DNA from: Amphibalanus amphitrite
Taxonomy: Eukaryota > Arthropoda > Thecostraca > Balanomorpha > Balanidae
Reading direction: 5' to 3'
Length of the DNA: 64,000 bases
Assembly: GCF_019059575.1 (NCBI RefSeq)
Contig: NW_024881585.1
Coordinates: forward strand, 377,001-441,000
Numbering within the stretch: position 1 is the stretch's first letter; each line of letters opens with the position of its first letter. The position numbers were made by a program, and so were the translations under genes. Under the pieces are notes generated by a model. The model saw nothing but the letters and a program-made list of their open reading frames with translations. It ran no database searches and was not told the DNA's origin. Below, in pieces: positions 31,928 through 42,540 of the stretch.

Positions 31928-31933
31928 AATACT

Positions 31934-32186
31934 TGTTGCGTATTTTACATGTATTTAGTGGTGCTGTTTCAGTACGATGGCGGCGCGGTAGGGCAGTAGC
32001 GGCGCATTAGCTGGAAGGACAGATTGGTGACGCGGGGACCATGAGGGGAAAGATGGCGGACCGATGATGTTTTGGTCCTGAGTGTGCTTGATGTTTGAAA
32101 CAGAATATGTTTGGCTGATGAATAGACCGGCTGATTCCTCCAAATATGTTACGTGCTCGGGCCTTGCTGATTCTGATTCCCCGACA
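31934..32186 (+). repeat. BEL-2 5' LTR
   Basis: TGTTGCGTATTTTACATG ... ATTCCCCGACA, matching 41162-41414. Confidence 0.94.
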
Positions 32187-32189
32187 TTT

Positions 32190-32200
32190 TGGTGCCGTGA
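32190..32200 (+). promoter_or_regulatory. BEL-2 primer binding site, tRNA-His-like
   Basis: TGGTGCCGTGA three bases after the LTR, exactly complementary to the last 11 bases of a typical arthropod tRNA-His (TCACGGCACCA). tRNA-Phe is a weaker alternative. Inference. Confidence 0.55.
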
Positions 32201-32245
32201 AACCCGAGGATTTGGTTGGAAAGGTCACAGCCAAGGTCAATCACG

Positions 32246-35200
32246 ATGTCTGAGGAAAGAGCAAGAAAGGCAGCTAAAGGGTGGCTTACCCGTGCTGGTA
32301 AGAAGCTGCAGGATCTGCTTTCTGTTCCAGCTGAAAACAGGAAGTCTGAGTGGCGGCTGGAAGCGTCTAGTGCGCTCACAGAGTTCGGCAAGAGGTTGGA
32401 TGCGTTTGACATTGCGCAGACAGCTGTTGAGGCAGTGATAGATGAGGATAGCCTCTATGATGACATTGAGAAATCTGGCCTCTTCCGTGATGAGCAGATT
32501 AGGCATCAAACGCGTCTCAGCCTGGCAGTTTCTGATGCTGAAGCTGCGAGTGAGAGTGATGGAACTCAGGCCGCAAAGGTGAAGCTGCCAAAACTGGACC
32601 TGCCTGATTTTGATGGGCGGGTGGACAAGTGGCTCTATTTTTGGGAGTCGTTTGATGCATGCATCAATCAGTCTGCACTACCTGAGGTGCAAAAGTTCTC
32701 GTACCTTAGAGCTCTGCTGAAGGGCGAAGCAGCTCGTTCAGTAGCAGGACTGAAAGTGGCTGCCTCAAGCTATGCTGCAGCTGTCGAGATTTTGAAGCAA
32801 AGGTATGGGCGGCCCGAGAAGCAGATCTTTCATCATGTGCAGGGGCTGCTGAATCCTGAGGGCGGTGACCTTGGAGCCCTCCAGGACTCCCTGATGGCTC
32901 ACATTCGTAGCCTGGAGTCTCTCGGTGTAGACAGGGACAGGTATGGGGTGGTGCTAACACCTCTAGTGCTCTCCAAGCTACCAGAAGAGGTGCGGCTCGA
33001 ATGGGCGAGAACCTCTGAAGGGAAAGAAGGGGATCTTACACACCTGCTGACCTTCCTGAATGATGAAATAAGTCGTCGTGAGAGATCTGGACATTGTATG
33101 GAGCTGGCGGGTGTACCAGCTGCTGTTCCTGCCCTCTCTGGGACAGGCGCGACTCCAAGAAGGTCATCTCGGCAAGCTCCTGAGGCTCGTGGCCCAGCTG
33201 CTCCTGCCACCGGCTCATCTTCAAGGAGGTCGAGGGATCACAGCCTCCGTCAACCTGCTGCAGCTGCCCTGGCTGCTCCCACCAGGGAGGCAGTGGCCTG
33301 CTGCGGCTTCTGCCAGCGTCAGCATCGAACAGATAGGTGCCCAGACTGGCTGATGCTCAGACGCAGAGACAGGTTCCAACAAGTCAAAGTAAGTGGACTC
33401 TGTTTTGCTTGTCTGGGGTCAGGGCACAGTGCTCGAACGTGTAAAGCCAGGTGTGCACAGTGTAAGGGGAGACACCATGTGACATGCTGTCTGCAACTGG
33501 AGAACTCTGATGATGTGGATGCAAAACCTGCTGCCAGTGTGGCTGTTGGGGGAGTGGGTTCAGGGGTAGGGTTTGTGGGCCCCAGTCCCTCCCAGGGTGC
33601 GTCCAGTGTGACCAACCCTGCACCCAGTGTGGGTTTTGGCGGAGGAGGTACTAGAAGGGAGGGGTCAGGGGTGGGACCCTACCCTGGGATGGGCCCCAGT
33701 CCTCCGCCAGGGATGTCCCTGTCATGTAACACCGGTGGGAAGTGTACATTCTTACCAACTGCCACTGTTGATGTCATGTCTGAGTCTGGGCCTGTGAAGG
33801 CTCAGCTGATATTTGACTCTGGCTCTGACCGGACCTATGTCTCTGAGCGGCTGATGAAGAAGGTGTCTGGTCAGTGGAAGGGTACTGTTGAAATGACCTA
33901 TGCTGCCTTTGGGGGTGGAAAGTCGAGTGGTGTATGTAACATGTATGAGCTTGAACTGACTGGTGCCAATCTGTCTGTGCCTGTACTGCAAAGGATCCAG
34001 GCTGTGGAGGTGCCCGTGATCAGTGCTCCTCTGATGCGTCCAACTGTGGAGGCGCATCTCCTTCAGTCCTTCCGACACGTGGAGATGGCTGACGACTTCT
34101 CGGCTGAGACCCCACTCCAGATCGACATCTTGATTGGTCAGGACTGCTACTGGTCTTTGGTGAGAACAGGGCTGATCAGGAGCCCAGAGGGACTAGTAGC
34201 TCAGGAGACGGCATTTGGTTGGGTACTGTCTGGCCTGGCTGAAGGGTCTTCTGGTGTCACTGGGCGAGGAATCCCTACCTGTCAACTGCTGACAGTCACT
34301 GATGTGCCTGGGTCGCTGAGGAACTTGTGGTCACTGGAGGGCTTTGGTATTGATGACAGTCCCTGTGCTGAGTCCAGTGTACTAACCGAGTTCACAGACA
34401 GTGTCCGCCAGTGTGATGATGGTAGATATGAGGTTGAACTACCGTGGCGGAAGGATGGGTCAGTGTCCCTCCTACAGGATAACCGTGGCGTCGCTGAGTC
34501 GCGCCTGGCCAGCCTCTCTCGTAAACTGAACAGAGATCCTGGTCTGAAGGGCAAGTATGATGCTGTCCTCCAGGATATGGAGGAGCAGGGGGTGATTCAT
34601 GAGGTTCCCCCAGAGGAGATGGCGACTGACAATCCTGTCTTTTACCTGCCCCACAGGCCAGTGGTTAAAGCAGGGAGCACCACCACCAAGGTGCGTCCCG
34701 TTTTCGACGCTTCAGCGAAAGGCTCCAATGGTCTGTCTCTGAATGACTGTGTAGAGATCGGGCCTCCGCTGACCCCCAATGTGCTGGATGTTCTGCTGCG
34801 CTTCAGGAGATGGAAGTTCGGCATCTCTGCTGACATTGTGAAAGCCTTCCTGCAGATCCGGCTGGCTGAGAAGGATCGGGATGTGCACCGATTCCTGTGG
34901 GATAGGAATGGTCAGGTCAGAGTGATGCGCTTTGAAAGGGTCACCTTCGGTCTGGGGTGCAGTCCCTTCCTGCTGAATGCCACGATACAGCACCATCTGT
35001 CGCAGTATGAGCAGTCCCCTCTCATATGTGAAATGAGAGAGAACTTCTACGTTGATGACTGGCTCTCTGGCTCCGACAGCGAGGTGAAGGCGCAGGAGAT
35101 GCTGCGCGAGGCGACCTCAGTCATGAAGGCTGCCAGCATGGAGCTTCCGAAGTGCCGCTCAAACTCCACAGTCCGGTTCAGTGAGCTGGAGGGTGGGTCT

Positions 35201-37181
35201 GTTGATGAGAGTGTCAAGGTGTTAGGCGTCACATGGCGCCCGGATGATGACACGTTCTCGTTTGTCGGCCAGCGTCTTCCTGACGGTGTGGTGCCGACAA
35301 AGCGTCTGGTGCTGAGCCTGATAGCGAGGATGTTCGACCCGCTTGGGTTTCTGACACCCTTTTCCATGGTTGCCAAGTGTCTCTTCCAGGAGTTGTGGGA
35401 GAAAAGGCTGGATTGGGACGATCCCCTGCCAGCTGACTGCTCTGAACTGTTCTGCAGATGGATGGCTGACTGTCAGCTTCTCGAGCGGGTGAAGGTTCCC
35501 CGCTGCTTCACAGCTGGAACTACCGCCGACTGGACCTCATCGGATGTCAAGGAGCTGCATGTCTTTGCTGATGCCTCTCCTAAGGCGTACGGCGCAGCCG
35601 TATACATCAGAGTCCTGCAGTCGGACGGTACGTTTTCGGTGTCCCTAGTGATGTCGAAGGGACGTGTGGCACCCCTGAAGCGGTTGACTCTTCCGCGGCT
35701 CGAGCTGCTGGGCTGTGTGATGGCAGCTCGCCTGATCCAGCATGTTCGCAAGGCTCTGCATTTGCCTGCAGACACTCGCTGTGTTTGCTGGAGCGATTCC
35801 ATGATAGCTCTGGGCTGGATCAGAGGGCGCCCACAGCGGTGGAAACAATTCGTGGCGAATCGGGTGCGAGAGATCCAGGTTCTGACGAGTGTGGAGTCCT
35901 GGTTCCACTGTCGGAGTAGTGACAACCCGTCAGATCTGACCACTCGGGGTGTTCTTGCGGAGGCGCTGATGACATCGATCTGGTTCCAGGGGCCACAGTG
36001 GCTCACGCAGCCTCCTGATGCGGGTGCTGAGACGGTGCCTTCGGCTCTCGGCCTCACTGACTCTGACGTATGCCCTGCCGAGGAAGACCCTTCAGTGGCC
36101 GCAGCTGACACCGCAGATGAGACGGCGACTACTGAGACGCTCAGTGCACCAGGCGAGGTCTGCTCTCAGGAAGCAGGCCTTCTGGTGGGCCCAACAGGTG
36201 ATGAGTCAGCCGGTGATGGGCGGTCGTCCTGTCTGGATGTGACAAGATTCGGGTCGTTTTCTAAGGCCACCCGTGTCATCGGGTGGATGGCGAGGTTTGT
36301 ACGTAACGCTCGCCGTCACGATCGATGTGCTGAATCCGATCTCACTTCTGACGAGCTCGCGAGTGCGAGAGTGATGCTGTTTCGTCTGGTGCAGGCGGAT
36401 AGCTTTCCTCGTGAGATTGAGACATTGAGGCAGGGGAAGGCGATTCCTGCCAGCTCTCCCATTTACCGACTTTCGCCCTTCCTGGCAGATGACGGATTGC
36501 TGCATGTTGGTGGTCGCTTGCAGTTTTCCGAACTGTCATTTGAAGCCAAACATCCTGTTATCCTACCCAAAGGGCACCTGGCTGGCCTCCTGGTTCAGGA
36601 GCAGCATCTTACGATGTGTCATGCCGGTGTCGCAACGTTGATGACCGCTGTGCGGTCAGAGTTTTGGGTAGTTGGTCTGCGGACCATTGCACGTCGTGTG
36701 GTAAGAGGCTGTATCGCCTGCCGCCGGCAGGATGCCCCGGCGTGCTCAGAGCGCACCGCCCCTCTGCCTGAGGACAGAGTGACTCGGTCCCCGCCGTTTG
36801 CTGTGTGTGGTGTTGATTTCGCGGGACCTGTTTTTTCCGTGGACTCTCCACGGAAGAAACTGTACATATGTTTGTTTACGTGCGCAGTGACCCGCGCGGT
36901 GCATTTAGAACTGACCGATTCTCTTTCCCTGGAAAGTTTTGTGATGGCCCTCCGTCGATTCGCTGCTAGGAGAGGGGTGCCATCAATCGTCTATTCGGAC
37001 AACGCGCGCACCTTTGTCGGCGCGGATGTTCTTCTGAGGCGGTGCTTTGGACGGCTCGCACCGCAGTGGAAGTTCACCGCTCCTCTCTCCCCATGGTGGG
37101 GAGGATGGTGGGAGAGGCTGGTCAGGTCAGTTAAGACTGCGCTGCGTAAGACACTCGGTACGCGATGCCTGACTCGCATCG
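32246..37181 (+). CDS. BEL-2 gag-pol, first segment
   Basis: Continuous frame to the LINE-2 insertion. An ATG at 32216 is also possible; 32246 (MSEERARK) follows the primer site at usual distance. Helical Gag N terminus, Pao gag core (LPDFDGRVDKW, residues about 120-135), zinc knuckles CGFCQRQHRTDRC and CFACLGSGHSARTC (33302-33442). Gly/Pro-rich spacer. Protease FDSGSDRTYVSE (about 33811). RT PVFDASAKGSNG, SADIVKAFLQI and YVDDWLSGS (35049 onward). RNase H FADASPKAYG (about 35563) and CWSDSMIALGW. Integrase HHCC zinc region (about 36600-36725), then VCGVDFAGP, VYSDNARTF and the WWGGWWERL Glu (DDE). No stop or frameshift is seen before LINE-2. The Asp and Glu residues needed for catalysis are present. 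Confidence 0.93.
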
Positions 37182-40100
37182 TCAGGATGCTCCTGATCTC
37201 GCTGCTGATCGCCGAGATGCTCCGCCCACCGAGTCAAGTCGACCGCCGTGCGGGCCGGTGCTTGCCGCTGATAGCGCCACCTACACGCTGCGAGAATTAC
37301 TACAGCTTCGGCAACGCTCCAACGCGCCGCCGTGTGCTGCGGTGACCGCTCTGCTGAGTGAGCTCGGTCTTCGGAGACATCGTCACCGTGGAGTACGAGG
37401 TGGCCGCAAGTCCCACCGTCCAATCCGAGTCCGTGTTACCGACCGCGGGGCCCGCTGCTACGCGTTACGGGCACGTCACGGTGGAACTTCACAGCCGAGA
37501 CCGGCTCGTATCCAGGAGGACGTTAGAGGGCAGCACCTGGCCCGGCCGCCCCGCCTGACGATCCGTCAGACTCACCAGGCCGTGATCCGGGCTGCGGCAG
37601 ACGCGACGTCTGGACTAAGGATTGGACATCTTAACGTGCGGTCCCTGACTGCTCACCTGGATGAGGTGAATCACCTGCTGCTGAGGGAACAGCTCGACGT
37701 GCTGTGCCTTAGTGAGACGTGGCTGGCCGACTCCGTCGACACCCGTATCCTGCTATTTCCAGGCTACGCAATAAGCCGGAGAGACAGGCCGGGCGGCCGT
37801 GTGGGCGGAGGTGTGGCAATCATCTACCGCGAGAACGTGAGCGTGGAGCTGTTACGGGTCCCAGCAGCGTCTGCCGCCCTCGAATATCTCTGGGTGAAAC
37901 TTATCCTCAGGTCGCCGGTTATCGTCGGCGCCGTTTATCGCTCACCGTCGAGCTCGGCAACACCACCTATCGATGATTTGCACGGCCAACTGACCAGTGT
38001 CCTGGCTCACGGTCTGCCGCTGTACCTGCTCGGTGACCTCAACATCGATGTCTCTCGGCCTGAGAAGCAAAACGTGACGTCATATCTCCAGCAGCTGAGC
38101 GATCTCTCGCTAGTGCAGCTCATCACAGAGCCGACTCATCCTGGATCAAACCCATCGCTGATTGACCATCTAATCACCAACAAACCAGAACTGGTTTCAC
38201 AAGCGAGAGTCGTGGCATGCAACATCAGCGACCACGACCTCATCACTGCAACAGTATCTGTGACCAGGGTGAAGCACGTGGTGAATACTATCACTACAAG
38301 GGCCACGCGACGAGTCAACACCGATGCCCTGTGCCTGGACCTGCTGCAATCTGATTGGTCATCAATCTATGATGCTGACTCAGCTTCCAACAAGTGGAAC
38401 AATTTTCTCCAGATCTGGGACCCCATCATCAACTCGCACATGCCAGTCCGGACCATCAGGCTGAAACACAGACCGTACCCTTGGCTAGATGATGAGGACG
38501 TCAGGGCGGCTATGGAGGCACGGGACAAGGCGCGAATCGATCGTGAGCTCACCCCTTGTGACGCCACGAGAGCGGAGTTCCGTTTACGACGGAACGCAGT
38601 CAAGATGGCGCTAAATCGGGCTTGTGCATCCCACTTCGAGACGTCATACAGGAACTCGAGGTCCAAGACGTGGAGAGACATCCGTCAGTTTCTGGTTTCG
38701 TCCAGCAAAGCGACTCCCAGACCCAACACCTCACCGGAGCACGACCCCGAGTGGACGGACCGGCTGAATGCGTTCTTCGCGTCGGTGGGAGGTGAAGTGG
38801 CGTCCTCTCTGGCGGCTGTCGACGGCGGCGAGCCGCTCCCGCCACGCCCTCCACGCGTATGCAGCGGTGCGTTCTCGCCGCGACCTGCCACGCTGCCGGA
38901 ACTGTCGGCAGCCCTGCAGAGGATGGGATCTTCCCGAGCCTGCGGTCCAGACGGCATCACCATCGAGATGCTGAGGCTGACGTTTGCTGTAACTGGTCCC
39001 CATATCTTACATTTGATAAACACGTGCATCACAAAGTGTGACATGCCTAGCGAATGGAAGTGTGCTGCTGTTGTGCCCCTGCATAAGAAAGGTGACAAAT
39101 TGGACCCTAGTAATTACAGACCAATCTCCATCATTCCGGTTGTAGCAAAACTGTGTGAACGAGTAGTTTGCTCCCAGCTGATGGAATATCTTGTGAGTCA
39201 CCATGTATTATGCCCACAGCAGTACGGTTTCCGACCCGGCATGTCGACGGAGGCGGCTATGCTCGACGCGGTCACATTCGCCACTCACAACATCGACAGA
39301 GGCTTCGTGACGTCACTGGTGACAGCTGACACATCCAAAGCCTTCGACAGCGTCGAGCATGGCCGTCTCCTCGACAAGCTGGGTTGGTATGGTATCCGAC
39401 CGGATTGGTTCGCTGAGTGGTTACGGGGCCGCGCACAAACTATAGGGTCCTCAAGCGCGGTGAAGGTGACGCACGGCGTCATTCAGGGATCCGTCTTGGG
39501 TCCTGTCTTGTTCCTCCTCTTCACTAACGACTTTGTACAGCATATGACCCACGGCAAGGTGGTTATGTACGCTGATGACGTTCAGTTCCTTGACGCTGAC
39601 TCTCCTATCAACGTTCAGGCCCTTAAATCCCGAGTCGAATGCAATCTCTCTCTGGCAATGAAATGGTTTACTCAAAACAGGCTAAAAATAAACCCATCAA
39701 AAACTGAAATGATCATTCTCAAATCCATCCGCCAGGGTATGGATACCAGTTTTTCGGCCTACTTTGGTAATGACGAAATTTCACCGTCTTCAAGCGTCAA
39801 GGTCCTGGGCGTCACCGTCGACTCCCACCTGACCTGGGAGAAACATGTCACCGCCATCGTCCAACGCTGCAACCTGATATTGATCAGTCTCGCTCGGCTG
39901 CGCAACAGAGTCCCTAAATCCACGAAGAGCATGCTCATAGAAGCGCTTGTATTCCCGCATATACAATACTGTATCAGTGTTTGGGGAAGCTGCAACGTTA
40001 CCCAGAAAAAGCGCATTCAGAAAATAATCAACTTCGGTGCTCGCATAGCGTGTGGCCTGAGCCGGCGCGAACATGTAACCCCAGCACTGCAGGAGCTAGC

Positions 40101-40335
40101 CTGGAAATGTGTTGACGACCTGATTTGCGATCATGATCTCACCATTGTACGACATCTGCTGACCTCAGCTAACGCCCCTGAGATCTTGCGTAATAAGCTG
40201 GTCTTAAGAGCTGACGAGTCTACCAGATGTACTCGTGCGACCGAGAATGGACTATTGAATCTGCCTCGTGTTAGAACCGAGTTCGCCCGCCGCGGCTTCC
40301 TTTTTCGTGCTAGTAAGGAATGGAATGGTGTTTAG
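37182..40335 (+). CDS. LINE-2 ORF2: endonuclease plus reverse transcriptase, uninterrupted
   Basis: About 1050 residues open from the insertion point to TAG 40333-40335. The true start is unclear because the 5' end is truncated and the frame runs in from BEL-2 (ATG 37165 lies outside the LINE). N-terminal 140 residues are Arg-rich with no known domain. The EEP domain has HLNVRSL, LSETWL, GGGVAIIY, GAVYRSP, LGDLNIDV and ISDHDLI. The RT has YRPISIIPV, DTSKAFDSV, GVIQGSVLGP and MYADDVQF. Conserved C-terminal region WGSCNVTQKKRIQKIINFGARI. No RNase H. The visible catalytic residues are intact, so the enzyme could be active if expressed. Confidence 0.9.
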
Positions 40336-40473
40336 TGGTTTTTAGTGTGCTTGTACTTTTGCTATGTGGTTTTAACTAGATATTCTATTTTTATTTCGCA
40401 TTGTATATGACGTGGAAGTCACAAAACCCATTGAATGGAGACTCCGAATAAACGTCTGTCTGTCTGTCTGTCT
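37182..40473 (+). mobile_element. LINE-2: 5'-truncated APE-type LINE
   Basis: Inserted in BEL-2 integrase with a 4 bp ATCG repeat at 37178-37181 and 40474-40477. The uninterrupted BEL-3 copy shows the empty site. It has ORF2 but no ORF1. Its 3' end is AATAAACGTCTGTCTGTCTG, a (GTCT)n tail. The ORF2 protein is clearly related to LINE-1 (same block order and wording) but diverged. Confidence 0.92.
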
Positions 40474-40968
40474 ATCGAACTCGAGACCGTCCTGTGTGAA
40501 GTGGAGGCCTGTGTGAACTCACGACCGCTCACCTTCCAAGGTGATACCGTAGACTGTCCCGGACCACTCACTCCGAACCATTTTCTGAGTGGACACAGCG
40601 TGGGGTTCCAGGCCAAGATCGCAGAAAGCCCGACATCTGTGAATCCTCGAGCGCTGTCTGAGAGGGCACGCATTTGTGAAATGCGTTTGAACAAATTCTG
40701 GGATGTGTGGACCAATGACTATCTCCGCAACCTGCCGCCAGCAGTGCGCGGCAAAGATCATGGTGACCTGACGACTGGCTCGTTAGTCCTGGTCCATGAG
40801 GAGAAGACCCCTCGGCTCTTATGGGAGACGGGAGTCGTCACCCGTCTGTTCCCTGGTCGAGACGGACGGGTCAGATCCGCTGAGGTGCGAACTGGTAGGG
40901 GTCTCAAAACCAGAGCCGTACAGCGACTCCACTGCCTTGAGCTTGCTCCGTCCTATTCCTCTCCTTAG
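40474..40968 (+). CDS. BEL-2 integrase C terminus, second segment
   Basis: Resumes after LINE-2: ELETVLCEVEACVNSRPLTF, LTPNHFLSG, and the conserved Pao end (WDVWTNDYLRNLPP, GSLVLVHEE, LFPGRDGRVRSAEV). Stop TAG at 40966-40968. BEL-3 shows the same protein segment uninterrupted. Confidence 0.92.
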   Translation: MELETVLCEVEACVNSRPLTFQGDTVDCPGPLTPNHFLSGHSVGFQAKIAESPTSVNPRALSERARICEMRLNKFWDVWTNDYLRNLPPAVRGKDHGDLTTGSLVLVHEEKTPRLLWETGVVTRLFPGRDGRVRSAEVRTGRGLKTRAVQRLHCLELAPSYSSP

Positions 40969-41149
40969 ACTGGAATGTGTAGGCACGCTTGGTATTGCCG
41001 CTTTTCGTTTGATTCGATGCATTCGCGTTTGATCTGTTGGAGTACACTGGTTCATTTCATATGTTGTCGTGACGTACCATGCGCGTCTGTTGACCTTTGC
41101 TGACATAAGTTAGTTGGTTCAGGTATTAGGTACGTACCTGCGCCAAGGC

Positions 41150-41161
41150 GGCCGGGGAGAG
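41150..41161 (+). promoter_or_regulatory. BEL-2 polypurine tract
   Basis: GGCCGGGGAGAG directly before the 3' LTR at 41162. Confidence 0.7.
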
Positions 41162-41414
41162 TGTTGCGTATTTTACATGTATTTAGTGGTGCTGTTTCAG
41201 TACGATGGCGGCGCGGTAGGGCAGTAGCGGCGCATTAGCTGGAAGGACAGATTGGTGACGCGGGGACCATGAGGGGAAAGATGGCGGACCGATGATGTTT
41301 TGGTCCTGAGTGTGCTTGATGTTTGAAACAGAATATGTTTGGCTGATGAATAGACCGGCTGATTCCTCCAAATCTTTTACGTGCTCGGGCCTTGCTGATT
41401 CTGATTCCCCGACA
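41162..41414 (+). repeat. BEL-2 3' LTR
   Basis: 253 bp, matches the 5' LTR and is followed by ATACT. Confidence 0.94.
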
Positions 41415-42095
41415 ATACTAATTCATAGAGTGATTAGACCCTTCACTTATGGTAACTTCATGAATGCAGGGAAGCCCGTACACCTTCAGAAAATTACATA
41501 TAGTCGCAATACCAGCGCAACGAACCAAAATTCGACTCCAACGAAAAACCCGCAAACCTCGCAGAACTCGCAGACCTCGCAGCGAGGAAAATCGAAGGTT
41601 GGCTCAAAATCAACTTTTGGAATGCGATGCAAGGTCGCTTGCAAGCTAAAAACATGCAGACTCGCTTGTTAGATGGTAGTGTGAGTCACTCAGCTTAGAT
41701 TGTATTATTTGAATTTGAAGAAACCCGAAAACCAAAAAACTCGCAACGAACTCGCATGCGGGTTGCGAGTTTTTTGGTTTTCGGGTTTCTTCAAATTCAA
41801 ATAATACAATCTAAGCTGAGTGACTCACACTACCATCTAACAAGCGAGTCTGCATGTTTTTAGCTTGCAAGCGACCTTGCATCGCATTCCAAAAGTTGAT
41901 TTTGAGCCAACCTTCGATTTTCCTCGCTGCGAGGTCTGCGAGTTCTGCGAGGTTTGCGGGTTTTTCGTTGGAGTCGAATTTTGGTTCGTTGCGCTGGTAT
42001 TGCGACTATATGTAATTTTCTGAAGGTGTACGGGCTTCCCTGCATTCATGAAGTTACCATAAGTGAAGGGTCTAATCACTCTATGAATTAGTATT
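41415..42095. other. Palindrome centre between BEL-2 and BEL-3
   Basis: About 330 bases on each side are reverse complements: 41415-41747 against 41762-42095, one base of length difference. The unpaired centre is GAACTCGCATGCGG (41748-41761). The stem next to it is CCAAAAAACTCGCAAC. The sequence resembles the GCGGGTTGCGAG stretch left of Gypsy (22787-22830). Matching short frames on both strands are palindrome mirrors, not genes. Confidence 0.88.
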
Positions 42096-42347
42096 GTCGG
42101 GGAATCAGAATCAGCAAGGCCCGAGCACGTAAAAGATTTGGAGGAATCAGCCGGTCTATTCATCAGCCAAACATATTCTGTTTCAAACATCAAGCACACT
42201 CAGGACCAAAACATCATCGGTCCGCCATCTTTCCCCTCATGGTCCCCGCGTCACCAATCTGTCCTTCCAGCTAATGCGCCGCTACTGCCCTACCGCGCCG
42301 CCATCGTACTGAAACAGCACCACTAAATACATGTAAAATACGCAACA
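42096..42347 (-). repeat. BEL-3 3' LTR
   Basis: Reverse complement of the BEL-2 LTR (TGTCGGGG...CGCAACA in plus-strand reading). AGTAT at 42091-42095 mirrors the BEL-2 ATACT. Confidence 0.92.
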
Positions 42348-42540
42348 CTCTCCCCGGCCGCCTTGGCGCAGGTACGTACCTAATACCTGAGCCAACTAAC
42401 TTATGTCAGCAAAGGTCAACAGACGCGCATGGTACGTCACGACAACATATGAAATGAACCAGTGTACTCCAACAGATCAAACGCGAATGCATCGAATCAA
42501 ACGAAAAGCGGCAATACCAAGCGTGCCTACACATTCCAGT

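Larger units (their letters stand above)
31934..41414 (+). mobile_element. BEL/Pao retrotransposon BEL-2, complete, with LINE-2 nested
   Basis: LTRs 31934-32186 and 41162-41414, 253 bp each with about two mismatches (TGTTGCG...CCCGACA). Flanked by ATACT (31929-31933, 41415-41419). Single gag-pol frame, interrupted only by LINE-2 at 37182-40473. It forms the left arm of a large palindrome with BEL-3. Different family from BEL-1. Confidence 0.94.

Noticed and set aside
41310..42199. Matching 120-residue frames on both strands near the palindrome centre
   Set aside because: They span LTR and flank and are duplicated only because of the palindrome. No protein family is recognised.
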